This document shows positions 31,625 to 40,099 of a DNA stretch of 64,000 bases, piece by piece. A program made the translations under genes and the position numbers. Where the stretch lies: assembly GCF_041051975.1 (NCBI RefSeq), contig NZ_CP163435.1, forward strand, positions 7,667,001 to 7,731,000, in the 5' to 3' direction. The notes under the pieces were generated by a model that had not been told where the DNA came from, did not search any database, and saw only the letters and a list, made by a program, of their open reading frames with translations. The stretch is from Streptomyces sp. R21 (lineage in GTDB: Bacteria; Actinomycetota; Actinomycetes; Streptomycetales; Streptomycetaceae). The first letter of the stretch is position 1, and each line of letters begins with the position of its first letter.

Positions 31625-32278
31625 ATGGAGGCGATACGGCCCGTGCGCCGGACCCTGCTCAGGGACCGCGCGTACGAGGCGATACGGGACGCCATCGTGG
31701 CCGGGGAGATCGAGCCGGGCGCGGTGGTGCGGGACGCCGAACTCGCGGAGCGGCTCGGGCTGTCCCGGGCGCCCGTGCGGGAGGCCTTCTCCCGGCTCGT
31801 GGACGAGGGCCTGCTGGAGAGCAAGCCGCAGAGCTACACGCGGGTGACGCCCCTCGTCGCCGCCGATGTGCGGGACGCGGCGGCCGTGGTCGCCGCCATG
31901 CACGAACTGGCCGTACGGACGGCGGTGCCCCGGCTGCTCCCGGTGCACATCGGCGCCATGCGGGACGCCAATCTGCGGTTCGCCGCCGCCGTGCGCGAGG
32001 GAAACGTGGACAGTGCCCTGCGTGCCGACGACGCACTGCACGACGTCCTCGTGCACGTCGGCGGCAATCGGGCGGCCGCCGCCACCATCGCCCGCTACAC
32101 CCCGCTGATCCGCCGCCTGGAACGGCGCCGCTTCGGCGAGGGCGGAAACTGCCGCTCGGCCGGACTGCACGACCGGTTGATCGACGCCTGCGCCGACGAG
32201 GACGCCGACGAGGCGGTCCGCGTCACGGCGGAGATCTGGCGTGCCCTCGAAGAACAGGCCGACGTCGTCGACCCATGA
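31625..32278 (+). CDS. GntR family regulator (FCD group), next to ACC deaminase
   Basis: 217 residues. The GntR winged helix (about 10-75: LLRDRAYEAIRDAIVAGEIEPG, ELAERLGLSRAPVREAFSRLVDEGLL) is followed by an FCD-type helical effector domain (about 80-210) with metal-ligand His residues. It lies 13 bases before the ACC deaminase gene and most likely controls it. No ribosome site is seen before the ATG, so the message may be leaderless or start at an unusual place. CAGTGCGCACTG upstream is a possible operator. Confidence 0.9.
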   Translation: MEAIRPVRRTLLRDRAYEAIRDAIVAGEIEPGAVVRDAELAERLGLSRAPVREAFSRLVDEGLLESKPQSYTRVTPLVAADVRDAAAVVAAMHELAVRTAVPRLLPVHIGAMRDANLRFAAAVREGNVDSALRADDALHDVLVHVGGNRAAAATIARYTPLIRRLERRRFGEGGNCRSAGLHDRLIDACADEDADEAVRVTAEIWRALEEQADVVDP

Positions 32279-32291
32279 TTCCGGAGGACCC

Positions 32292-33308
32292 ATGTCCCTT
32301 TCCTCGTACGCCCGTTACCCCTTCCTCTTCGGGCCCTCGCCCGTGCACCGGCTGGAGCGGCTGACCCAGCACCTGGGCGGCGGCGACCTCTGGGCCAAGC
32401 GCGAGGACTGCAACTCCGGTGTGGCGTACGGCGGCAACAAGACGCGCAAGCTGGAGTACCTCGTCGCGGACGCGCTCGCGCAGGGCTGCGACACGCTCGT
32501 CTCGATCGGCGGAGTGCAGTCGAACCACACCCGCCAGGTCGCCGCCTGCGCCGCGCGGGCCGGGCTCAACTGCGTGCTGATCCAGGAGAGTTGGGTCGAA
32601 TGGCCGGACTCCGTGTACGACAAGGTCGGCAACATCCTCATCAGCCGGCTCGCCGGTGCCGATGTGCGGCTCGTCCGGGCCGGGTTCGGGATCGGCTTCA
32701 AGGAGAGCTGGGAGCAGGCGCTGCGGGAGGTCGAGGAGTCGGGCGGCAAGCCGTACGCCATTCCGGCCGGCGCCTCCGACCACCCGCTGGGCGGCCTCGG
32801 CTTCGCCGGATGGGCGTATGAAGTCGCCCAGCAGGAGCGGGAGTTGGGCATCTTCTTCGACACGGTCGTGGTGTGCTCGGTGACCGGGTCGACCCAGGCG
32901 GGCATGGTCGCCGGGTTCGCCGCCCTCGCCGAGGCGGGCGGGCGGCCGCGCCGTGTGCTCGGCATCGACGCGTCGGCGGAGCCCGCCCGCACCCGTGAGC
33001 AGATCGCGCGTATCGCGCAGTCCACCGGTCAACTCATCGGCGTACAGAAGGAGTTGACGAAGGACGACATCGAGCTGGACGAGCGGTACCACGCGGGCAC
33101 GTACGGGATCCCGGACGAGGCCACGCTGGAGGCGATGCGGCTCGCCGCGCGCACCGAGGGGATGGTCACCGACCCCGTGTACGAGGGGAAGTCGATGGCC
33201 GGGCTCGTCGATCTCGTGTCCCGGGGCGAGATCGGGCGGGACTCCACTGTCCTCTACGCCCACCTGGGCGGCCAGCCCGCACTGAACGCGTACAGCGCGC
33301 TGTTCTAG
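32292..33308 (+). CDS. acdS: 1-aminocyclopropane-1-carboxylate (ACC) deaminase
   Basis: 338 residues, the usual ACC deaminase length. It splits ACC, the ethylene precursor, into 2-oxobutyrate and ammonia with PLP. The PLP lysine is K50 in GGNKTRKLEYL, and S77 lies in SIGGVQSNHTRQ. DPVYEGKSM and AHLGGQPALNAY carry the Tyr/Glu and Leu that set ACC deaminase apart from the similar D-cysteine desulfhydrase. The CCGGAGGA site precedes the ATG. Its stop shares a CTAG with the stop of the convergent MFS gene. The activity lowers ethylene in plant roots, which fits a plant-associated strain. Confidence 0.92.
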   Translation: MSLSSYARYPFLFGPSPVHRLERLTQHLGGGDLWAKREDCNSGVAYGGNKTRKLEYLVADALAQGCDTLVSIGGVQSNHTRQVAACAARAGLNCVLIQESWVEWPDSVYDKVGNILISRLAGADVRLVRAGFGIGFKESWEQALREVEESGGKPYAIPAGASDHPLGGLGFAGWAYEVAQQERELGIFFDTVVVCSVTGSTQAGMVAGFAALAEAGGRPRRVLGIDASAEPARTREQIARIAQSTGQLIGVQKELTKDDIELDERYHAGTYGIPDEATLEAMRLAARTEGMVTDPVYEGKSMAGLVDLVSRGEIGRDSTVLYAHLGGQPALNAYSALF

Positions 33309-34786
33309 GCGGTACCCCGGGCCGGTTTGGTGCCGGTGATCGCCAGCGCCGACACGAGCAGGGCGGTGAGTGCGATCAGCGCGCCGACGCCGAACGCGCG
33401 GGCCGACCCGTCGACCAGGACCTCGGACGGGGAGCCGTGCGCATGCCGGGTCGCCGTGCCGAACACCGTGACCAGCAGGGAGAGTCCGAGGGTGCCGCCG
33501 AGCCACTGCAGGGTCTGCAGCAGGCCGGAGGCGGCGCCCGCCTCCTGTGGCTCGACGCCCGCGAGGATCGTCGCGTTGAGGGGCATGAAGCTCAGGCCGA
33601 CGCCCATGCCCATCAGCAGCAGGGGACCGAGCAGACCGCGCGCGTAGCCGTCGCCGGGTTCCAGCCGCCACAGCCATCCGGCCGCGGTGATGAGCAGGGC
33701 CATGCCGGTCAGCAGGACGGGCCGGGCGCCGAAGCGCTGGAGCAGGCGCGGCACGAACCGCAGGACGGTGAACATCGCCAGAGTCAAGGGCAGGAAGGCC
33801 AGCCCCGCACGCAACGGGCTGTAGTTCAGGACCTGTTGCGTGATCAGGGTGAGGAAGTAGAACGCGCCGAACATGCCCGCGGGCAGCAGCAGGATGCCCG
33901 CGTAGCCGCCCGCGCGGTTGCGGCTCGCGAACAGCCGCAGCGGCATGATCGGCTGGCCCGCGCGGGACTCGATGAGGGTGAAGCCGGTGAGCAGGGCCGC
34001 CGCCGTGGTGAAGCCGAGCAGCGACTGCGTGTCGCTCCAGCCGTCCTCCGAGACCCGGATGAACGCGTAGACCAGCGAGGTCATGCCCGCCGTGCCGGTC
34101 AGCGCGCCCGCCACGTCGAAGCGGCCCGGGTGGCGGCGGGTCTCGGAGACGAACCGGGGGAGGGTGAGGGCGACGCCGATTCCGATCGGCACGTTGATCA
34201 GCAGGGCCCAGCGCCAGGACGCCCAGGAGGTGAGCATGCCGCCGAGCACCAGGCCGACGGAGGCGCCGATGCCCGCCATCGACGAGTAGATGCCGAGGGC
34301 GTGGTGGCGGCGCGGGCCCTCGGGGAAGTTCGTGGTGATCAGCGCGAGGGTGCTGGGCGCGATGAGTGCGGAGCCAGCACCTTGCAGCGCGCGGGCCGCG
34401 AGCAGCCAGGCGCTCTCGCCGGCGAGGCCGCCGAGCAGGGAGGCGAGCGCGAAGAGCAGGACGCCGGCGGTGAGCGTCCGGCGGCGGCCCGCGATGTCGC
34501 CGACCCGGCCGCCGAGGAGCAGCAGCCCGCCGAAGGCGAGCGTGTAGGTGTTGAGGACCCAGGACAGCCCGGTGGGGCTGAAGTCCAGGTCCTTCTGGAT
34601 GTCCGGCAGCGCGACATTGACGACGGTGGAGTCGACGCCGACCATCAGATAGGCGGTCACGATGACGAACAGGGCGGTGCGGAGCCTGGCCGGGTGCGGT
34701 GCGGAGGCGGCTTCGGGCGCGCCGCTGCCCGTGGTGGCCGGGCTGGGCGGTGCGGACGGGCTGGGCGGGCGGGACGGGGTGGACAT
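33305..34786 (-). CDS. MFS drug efflux transporter, DHA2 family (14 helices)
   Basis: 493 residues. A Ser/Pro-rich 30-residue head precedes about 14 transmembrane helices, as in EmrB/QacA exporters. The DHA2 motif A GGRVGDIAGRRR lies after helix 2 and LQGAGSALIAPS (motif C type) in helix 4-5. It is divergent from a TetR gene with two operator-like palindromes between, the standard layout of a ligand-controlled efflux pump. The substrate is unknown. Its stop overlaps that of acdS by four bases. Confidence 0.92.
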   Translation of the reverse strand: MSTPSRPPSPSAPPSPATTGSGAPEAASAPHPARLRTALFVIVTAYLMVGVDSTVVNVALPDIQKDLDFSPTGLSWVLNTYTLAFGGLLLLGGRVGDIAGRRRTLTAGVLLFALASLLGGLAGESAWLLAARALQGAGSALIAPSTLALITTNFPEGPRRHHALGIYSSMAGIGASVGLVLGGMLTSWASWRWALLINVPIGIGVALTLPRFVSETRRHPGRFDVAGALTGTAGMTSLVYAFIRVSEDGWSDTQSLLGFTTAAALLTGFTLIESRAGQPIMPLRLFASRNRAGGYAGILLLPAGMFGAFYFLTLITQQVLNYSPLRAGLAFLPLTLAMFTVLRFVPRLLQRFGARPVLLTGMALLITAAGWLWRLEPGDGYARGLLGPLLLMGMGVGLSFMPLNATILAGVEPQEAGAASGLLQTLQWLGGTLGLSLLVTVFGTATRHAHGSPSEVLVDGSARAFGVGALIALTALLVSALAITGTKPARGTA

Positions 34787-34855
34787 GGAATGCTCCCTGT
34801 CTGATGTCCCCGCTCGATCGGTGCGTGGGCAGCACGGACTGCCCGCGAGGTAAGC

Positions 34856-34902
34856 GGGGACTGTCTCCGTTTAGTTCTCGTTAAGATACGGAGACGGTCC
34901 CC
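34856..34902. promoter_or_regulatory. Paired 13-bp palindromic operators between MFS and TetR genes
   Basis: GGGGACTGTCTCC (34856-34868) and GGAGACGGTCCCC (34890-34902) are each near-palindromic (GGRGAC-N-GTCYCC) and are inverted copies of each other 21 bases apart. They flank a -10 candidate TAAGAT for the TetR gene. Probably bound by the TetR product of the gene at 34923. Confidence 0.65.
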
Positions 34903-34922
34903 GGTTGGCAAGGAGTAACTGG

Positions 34923-35510
34923 ATGACGCAGGTCAAGCCCATGCGTGCGGACGCTCGCCGGAACTATGAGCGGTTGCTGAAGGAGGCGGCGGTCGCCTTC
35001 GCCGCGCATGGGGAGGGTGCGTCGCTCGACGACATCGCGAAGCGGGCGGGCGTCGGCTCCGGGACGCTGTACCGGCACTTCCCGACACGGCAGGCGCTGC
35101 TGGAGGCCGTCTATGTCGACAGCATCGAGGCGATCGCCGCGCGCGCCGATGTGATCGCGGCCGAACTCCCGCCCGGCGAGGCCCTGGTGGAGTGGCTGAA
35201 CGAGCTGAGCGAGCGGATGATCCAGGTCCGCGGACTCAAGACATTGCTGGGGTCGGCCGTCACCGACGGCAGCTCCGCCGTTCTCACCGCCTGCGGCACC
35301 TCCGTCAAGGGCGCGGCGACCCGGCTGGTCGAGGCCGCCCAGCGCGAGGGAACCGTCCGCGCGGACGTGGAGCCGATCGAGATCCTGCGGCTCGCCCACG
35401 GGGTGGCCACGGCGTCGGAACTGGCCAACGGCGAGGGCAAGTACATCCGGCGGTATCTGTCGCTGCTGACGGAGGGGCTGCGGCCGGAGGGGCGTCAGCA
35501 GGAGCGGTGA
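34923..35510 (+). CDS. TetR family transcriptional regulator of the MFS pump
   Basis: 195 residues. The TetR HTH (about 12-52: NYERLLKEAAVAFAAHGEGASLDDIAKRAGVG, SGTLYRHFPTRQALLEAVY) precedes a helical domain of the TetR_C_33-like type. It is divergent from the MFS gene, which it probably represses through the operators between them. AAGGAG precedes the ATG at the right distance. The last codons lie in a 30-base tandem repeat (35494-35582). Confidence 0.9.
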   Translation: MTQVKPMRADARRNYERLLKEAAVAFAAHGEGASLDDIAKRAGVGSGTLYRHFPTRQALLEAVYVDSIEAIAARADVIAAELPPGEALVEWLNELSERMIQVRGLKTLLGSAVTDGSSAVLTACGTSVKGAATRLVEAAQREGTVRADVEPIEILRLAHGVATASELANGEGKYIRRYLSLLTEGLRPEGRQQER

Positions 35511-35582
35511 CGTCTTGGGGACGTCAGCACGAGCGGTGAGGTCTCAGGGACGGTCAGCACGAGCGGTGAGGTCTTGGGTACG
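35494..35582 (+). repeat. Three tandem ~30-base repeats across the end of the tetR gene
   Basis: Units begin at 35494, 35523 and 35553, each reading GTCAGCA(C/G)GAGCGGTGA then (C/G)GTCT. Each carries the Gln/His-Glu-Arg-stop end of the gene, so the last codons and stop are present three times. It looks like a local duplication of the gene end; the second and third copies are not translated. Confidence 0.75.
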
Positions 35583-35585
35583 ACG

Positions 35586-35619
35586 CCGGGGCGCCCTCTG
35601 CGACGAGAGGGCGCCCCGG
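35586..35619. terminator. Bidirectional terminator between tetR and terD-like gene
   Basis: Perfect 14-bp stem CCGGGGCGCCCTCT with loop GCGACG between two convergent genes. Confidence 0.87.
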
Positions 35620-35637
35620 ATCGCGTACAGCGGGCCG

Positions 35638-36867
35638 CTACAGGGACTGCGCCGCCGGCTTCACCATGCCGCGGACCGTGCGGGACTTCACGAAATCGCC
35701 CATGGCCGTCATCTCCCACTCACCGGAGAACTGCTTGATCAGCTTGGCCATCATGACGCCGGTCTGGGCCTCGGCGTTGGTGAGGTCGAAGCGGACCAGC
35801 TCCTCGCCGCTGGCGGCGTCGATGAGGCGGCAGTAGGCCTTGGCGACCTCGGTGAACTTCTGCCCGGAGAACGAGTTCACCGTGAAGACCAGGCCGGTGA
35901 CCTCCTGGGGGAGGCGGCCCAGGTCGACCACGATCACCTCGTCGTCGCCACCGCCCTCGCCCGTCAGGTTGTCGCCGGAGTGCTTGATCGCGCCGTTCAC
36001 GATCGAGAGCTTGCCGAAGTAGCAGCTGTCGATGTGGTTGCGCTGCGGGCCGTACGCGATCACCGAGGCGTCCAGGTCGATGTCCTTGCCGCGGAACGCG
36101 GGCTCCCAGCCGAGGCCCATCTTGACCTGGGAGAGGAGCGGACGGCCGCCCTTGACCAGGGACACCGTCTGGTTCTTCTGGAGGCTGACGCGGCCCTTGT
36201 CGAGGTTGATCTTCCCGGTGCCCGGAGCGGGCGGTGCCGGGGCCGCCGGGGGCGCGGACGGGGCCGGCGGCGCGGCGAGGCGCGGGTCCAGCGGCGGGGT
36301 CGGCGGGGTCACCGGCGACTGCATCGGCGGTGCCACGGGGGCGGCCGGAGCGGCCGGGGCCGCGGGCTCCTCCACCGAGACGCCGAAGTCCGTCGCGATG
36401 CCCGCCAGGCCGTTCGCGTACCCCTGGCCGACCGCCCGGGCCTTCCACGCGCCGCCGCGGAGGTAGATCTCCACGATCACCAGCGCCGTCTCCGCGCCCA
36501 GCTGGGGCGGGGTGAACGACGCGAGTACGGAGTTGTCGTCCGCGTTGCGGATCGTGGCCGTGGGCTCGATGCCCTGGAAGGTCTGGCCCGCCGCGTCCGG
36601 GCTCGCGGTGACGACGATCTTCTCGATGCCCGGGGGCACCGCGGTGGTGTCCACCGTGATCGCGTCCGGGGCGGAGCCGCCGCCCGAGCGGTACGTCACG
36701 CCCGGGCCGTTCGGCTGGTTGTAGAAGATGAAGTCGTCGTCGGAGCGCACCTTGCCGTCGGCGGTGAGCAGCAGGCTCGACACGTCGAGCCGCACCGGGG
36801 CGGCGACGTCCACCGTCACGCGGGTGACGGGGAGAGGGATGTTCGAGCCGGGGGTCATAGCTGTCAT
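35638..36867 (-). CDS. Double TerD-domain protein
   Basis: 409 residues. Two TerD domains (about 8-165 and 225-409) are joined by a Pro/Ala-rich linker (about 168-222). The second domain has the calcium-site pattern GDNLTGEGGGDDEVIVVDL; the first has DDFIFYNQP but lacks the acidic GDNLTG loop, so only the second probably binds Ca2+. TerD proteins belong to the tellurite/stress-resistance group with cytoplasmic, membrane-linked stress roles. No other ter genes are nearby. Confidence 0.88.
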   Translation of the reverse strand: MTAMTPGSNIPLPVTRVTVDVAAPVRLDVSSLLLTADGKVRSDDDFIFYNQPNGPGVTYRSGGGSAPDAITVDTTAVPPGIEKIVVTASPDAAGQTFQGIEPTATIRNADDNSVLASFTPPQLGAETALVIVEIYLRGGAWKARAVGQGYANGLAGIATDFGVSVEEPAAPAAPAAPVAPPMQSPVTPPTPPLDPRLAAPPAPSAPPAAPAPPAPGTGKINLDKGRVSLQKNQTVSLVKGGRPLLSQVKMGLGWEPAFRGKDIDLDASVIAYGPQRNHIDSCYFGKLSIVNGAIKHSGDNLTGEGGGDDEVIVVDLGRLPQEVTGLVFTVNSFSGQKFTEVAKAYCRLIDAASGEELVRFDLTNAEAQTGVMMAKLIKQFSGEWEMTAMGDFVKSRTVRGMVKPAAQSL

Positions 36868-36922
36868 GACCGGTGAACGACCGAGGCCGCTTTACCGTTC
36901 CCTTACCAAGCGGCCAATCGGG

Positions 36923-37156
36923 TCAGCGGGTTGTGCGGGGCTGGTTTCGGGGGTGGTTTCGGGCCGTGCGTTCGTTGCCGTGCTTGTAGTTTCCGGTCCA
37001 GCGGGCCATGACGAGCTGGGGGTCGCTCGTCTCCACCTCCGCGAGGAACTGGGTGGCCCGGGGGCCGCGGAGGGTGCCCGCGGCTCGGCCGCGGTGCGTG
37101 ATCGTGACGGTTCCGTCGGTGTGCTGCTCGTAGGTGAATCCCTGGGGTTGGGGCAT
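36923..37156 (-). CDS. Small conserved Streptomyces protein of unknown function
   Basis: 77 residues (MPQPQGFTYEQHTDGTVTITHRG..., ending in a basic RNHPRNQPRTTR tail). The core FTYEQHTDGTVTITHRGRAAGTLRGPRATQFL has a beta-strand pattern and no catalytic motif. Codon use matches real Streptomyces genes. The start is the only ATG with coding bias behind it. It lies alone between the TerD gene and the terminator of the next operon. Confidence 0.75.
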   Translation of the reverse strand: MPQPQGFTYEQHTDGTVTITHRGRAAGTLRGPRATQFLAEVETSDPQLVMARWTGNYKHGNERTARNHPRNQPRTTR

Positions 37157-37229
37157 GTGCGCGATGCTAGGTCCGCGGGGGCGGGCGGGCCCAGTGGTTT
37201 TCGCCCCCTCCGCCCCTGCCCGTCCCGTA

Positions 37230-37249
37230 CCTGGGGGCTGCCGCCCCCA
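37230..37249 (-). terminator. Terminator of the polyol operon, with a dispersed repeat beside it
   Basis: Stem CTGGGGGC/GCCCCCAG with a 4-base loop, downstream of the zinc dehydrogenase on its strand. Next to it (37269-37300) is CTCGTCCTCAAACGCCGG, a sequence I recognise as widely scattered in Streptomyces intergenic DNA. The rest of 37157-37302 holds no gene. Confidence 0.65.
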
Positions 37250-37302
37250 GACCCCCGCTGTCGGCCTGAACGGCCTCGTCCTCAAACGCCGGACGGGCTG
37301 GC

Positions 37303-38292
37303 TCAGGGCACCACCACGATCTTGCGGCCGACCCCCTTCGCGAACTGCTCCAATGCCTGCGGATAGTCGGCCAGCGGCAGGCGGTCGCTGATGAAGATGT
37401 CCGGGTCCAGGACGCCGGTCGCGAAGAGTTCTGCCGCTCGTTCGAAGCTGTGGAGGACCGCCATCGAGCCGGTGATGGTGATCTCCTGGTTGTAGATGCG
37501 GTACGGGTCGATGGTGACCCGGGTCGCGTAGTCGGCGACGCCGAACTGGAGGAAGGTGCCCGCCTTGGCGACGCGGCCGAGACCGTCCTGGATGGCGGCG
37601 GCGTTGCCCGTCGCGTCGACGACGACGTCCCAGCCCTGCGGCCGCTCCAGTTCGTCGGCGTTCGCCGCGGTCCCGGAGACGCCGAGCAGCTGGGCCGTGG
37701 CCAGCCGCTGGGCGTTCAGGTCGACCACGTCCACGCTGGCGGCGCCGGTCCGCTTGGCGAGTTCCAGCATCATCAGGCCCATCGTTCCGGAGCCGTAGAT
37801 GAGGACGTGGGCGCCGAGGCGGGACTGGAGGACGTCGTAGCCGCGTACCGCGCAGGACAGGGGTTCGACGAGGGCCGCGTCCTGGGTGCGGACGTGCTCG
37901 GGCAGCTTCACGCAGTTGGCGACCGGGGCCACCGCGTACTGGGCGGCGCCGCCGGCCGTGGTCACGCCGATCGCGGCCCAGCGCTCGCAGAGGTTGTTGT
38001 GGCCGGTACGGCAGTAGCGGCACTCGTAGCAGTAGAGGGAGGGGTCGACGGCCACGCGGGCACCGACCGACACCTCCGTGACCCGGGTGCCGACCCCGAC
38101 CACCTCGCCCGCGAACTCGTGCCCCGGCACGATCGGCAGCTTGGGTGCGAACTCGCCCTGGAGGATGTGCAGATCGGTGCCGCACAGGCCGCAGGCCGCG
38201 ACCTCGACGACGACCTCGCGGGGCCCTGGCGTCGGGTCCGGGACCTCGGCGACGACGGCCTTGCCCACGGACTCGATGACGGCGGCCTTCAT
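37303..38292 (-). CDS. Zinc-dependent medium-chain (polyol-type) dehydrogenase
   Basis: 329 residues. Catalytic zinc ligands are C37 (GLCGTD), H58 and E59 (GHEF). The structural zinc site is C88, C91, C94 and C102 (CYECRYCRTGHNNLC). The NAD(P)-binding YGSGTMGLMMLELAK glycine motif lies near 164-178. The protein most resembles sorbitol/threonine/idonate-type dehydrogenases. Its ATG overlaps the permease stop (ATGA), so it oxidises the imported compound, most likely a sugar alcohol. It is the last gene of the operon 41463-37303. Confidence 0.9.
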   Translation of the reverse strand: MKAAVIESVGKAVVAEVPDPTPGPREVVVEVAACGLCGTDLHILQGEFAPKLPIVPGHEFAGEVVGVGTRVTEVSVGARVAVDPSLYCYECRYCRTGHNNLCERWAAIGVTTAGGAAQYAVAPVANCVKLPEHVRTQDAALVEPLSCAVRGYDVLQSRLGAHVLIYGSGTMGLMMLELAKRTGAASVDVVDLNAQRLATAQLLGVSGTAANADELERPQGWDVVVDATGNAAAIQDGLGRVAKAGTFLQFGVADYATRVTIDPYRIYNQEITITGSMAVLHSFERAAELFATGVLDPDIFISDRLPLADYPQALEQFAKGVGRKIVVVP

Positions 38293-39164
38293 TTCACGGC
38301 TCCCAGTGACAGGCCCTGGACCAACTTGTCCTGGGCGGCGAACCCCGCGGCGAGCACCGGCAGGGAGATGACGAGCGACGCGGCGCACACCTTCGCCAGG
38401 AACAGGCCCTGGCTGGTGATGAAGCCGGTCAGGAACACGGGGGCGGTCTCGGCGACCACACCCGTCAGTACCCGGGCGAAGAGCAGCTCGTTCCAGCTGA
38501 AGATGAAGCAGATGAGGGCCGTCGCGGCGATGCCGGGCAGGGCGATGGGGGCCACCACGCGGGCGAGGATCGTCGGCAGCCTCGCGCCGTCGATCTGGGC
38601 GGCCTCGATGATCGCCACGGGGACCTCGGCGAGGAAGGACTGCATCATCCACACCGCGATCGGCAGGTTCATGGAGGTGTAGAGGATGACCAGAAGCCAG
38701 ATGTTGTCCAGCATTCCGGTGTTCTTCGCGAAGAGATAGATGGGCAGCAGCCCGGCCACCACCGGCAGCATCTTCGTCGAGAGGAAGAAGAACAGGGCGT
38801 CCGTCCACTTCTTCACCGGGCGGATCGAGAGGGCGTACGCCGCCGGCAGGGCCAGGAGCAGTACACAGAGGGTGGAGACCACCGACGCCACCGTGGAGTT
38901 GATCAGCGCCGGCCAGGGGCTCGCGCCGCCGCCCGTACCGAAGAAGTCGCGGTAGCCGTCGAGGGTGAGGGCCGCGCCGAAGGACGGCGGGTTGGTCGCC
39001 GCGTCGGTCTCGGAGTGGAAGGACGTCAACGCCATCCAGGCGATGGGCAGGAAGAACAGGATTCCGGCCAGCCAGGCGGCCAGGCCGAGGCCGGCTCCCT
39101 TGCGGTCGCGGTTGTCGTTACGGCCACTGCTGCGGCCGCGGACACGTACGGCGTTGGCGCTCAT
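38289..39164 (-). CDS. Sugar/polyol ABC importer permease (MalG-like)
   Basis: 291 residues, six helices. The EAA loop is near 195-215 (AIIEAAQIDGARLPTILARVVAPIALPG), which docks on the ATPase. It pairs with the next permease. The operon has no ATPase gene, so it probably uses a shared one such as MsiK. ATGA overlaps occur at both ends. Confidence 0.93.
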   Translation of the reverse strand: MSANAVRVRGRSSGRNDNRDRKGAGLGLAAWLAGILFFLPIAWMALTSFHSETDAATNPPSFGAALTLDGYRDFFGTGGGASPWPALINSTVASVVSTLCVLLLALPAAYALSIRPVKKWTDALFFFLSTKMLPVVAGLLPIYLFAKNTGMLDNIWLLVILYTSMNLPIAVWMMQSFLAEVPVAIIEAAQIDGARLPTILARVVAPIALPGIAATALICFIFSWNELLFARVLTGVVAETAPVFLTGFITSQGLFLAKVCAASLVISLPVLAAGFAAQDKLVQGLSLGAVK

Positions 39165-40099
39165 GCGCGGGACACCTCCTCGCGGAACAGGGACGAGACC
39201 ACGCGCAGGGCGAAGGTCGCGATGATGATCGAGCCGATGACGACGAGGACGCCCGCGGCCGAGGCGAGGCCGTTCTCGTGGGCCTGGTAGAAGCTCTGGT
39301 AGACGGTGTACGGCAGGTTCGCGGTGCCCAGGCCGCCGGAGGTGAGGGTGAAGACGGCGTCGAAGTTCTGGACGATGTAGATCGAGCCGAGCAGGGCGCC
39401 GAGTTCGAGGTAGCGGCGCAGGTGCGGGAGTGTCAGATAGCGGAAGACCTGCCAGTCGCTCGCGCCGTCGACGCGCGCGGCCTCGATCTGCTGGTGGTCG
39501 CGGCTCTGCAGCCCGGCGAGCAGGATCAGCATCATGAAGGGCGTCCACTGCCAGACGAGCGAGGCCTCGACAGCGAGCAGCGGAGTGCGGGAGATCCAGT
39601 CCGGCTGTGGGCCGCCCACATAGTGCAACAGCCCATTGAAGAGGCCGTATTCAGGGTTGTAGAGCACATGCTTCCAGAGCAGGGCGGCGGCCACCGGGAC
39701 CACCAGGAAGGGCGCGATGAGCAGCGTGCGGACGACGCCGCGGCCCGGGAACCTCCGGTCCAGGAGCAGGGCGAGGAGCAGGCCGAGGACCAGGCTGGCG
39801 AGCACGACGGCCACCGTCAGCAGGACGGTCGTCCACACGGAGTGGCGCAGGTCGGCGTCGGTCAGCACGTCCGAGTAGTTGCCGAAGCCGGTGAAGTGGC
39901 GGGCCTTCGGATAGAGGGAGTTCCAGTCGAAGAAGGAGATCACCAGCGTGGCCACGAACGGCAGCTGGGTCACGGCGATCATGAAGACGAGGGCGGGCAG
40001 CAGCGGGGCCCGGGTCGCCCAGTTGCGCAGCCGGGCGGAGGGCTTCTTGATCGTGCGTACGGATGTGGCGGCTATCGGAGCCGTGGTGGTGGCACTCAT
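39161..40099 (-). CDS. Sugar/polyol ABC importer permease (MalF-like)
   Basis: 312 residues, six helices after a 30-residue polar head. The EAA loop is EAARVDGASDWQVFRYLTLPHLRR, and WQWTPFMMLILLAGLQ precedes it. It forms the channel with the MalG-like partner. ATGA overlaps link it to the binding-protein gene upstream and the partner permease downstream. Confidence 0.93.
   Translation of the reverse strand: MSATTTAPIAATSVRTIKKPSARLRNWATRAPLLPALVFMIAVTQLPFVATLVISFFDWNSLYPKARHFTGFGNYSDVLTDADLRHSVWTTVLLTVAVVLASLVLGLLLALLLDRRFPGRGVVRTLLIAPFLVVPVAAALLWKHVLYNPEYGLFNGLLHYVGGPQPDWISRTPLLAVEASLVWQWTPFMMLILLAGLQSRDHQQIEAARVDGASDWQVFRYLTLPHLRRYLELGALLGSIYIVQNFDAVFTLTSGGLGTANLPYTVYQSFYQAHENGLASAAGVLVVIGSIIIATFALRVVSSLFREEVSRA

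Noticed and set aside
33305..33308. Sequence error at the overlap of acdS and MFS stops
   Set aside because: CTAG is its own reverse complement and gives TAG on both strands; both proteins end at the normal place for their families.
35494..35582. Short CRISPR-like array
   Set aside because: Three adjacent repeats without unique spacers; they duplicate the end of the tetR gene.
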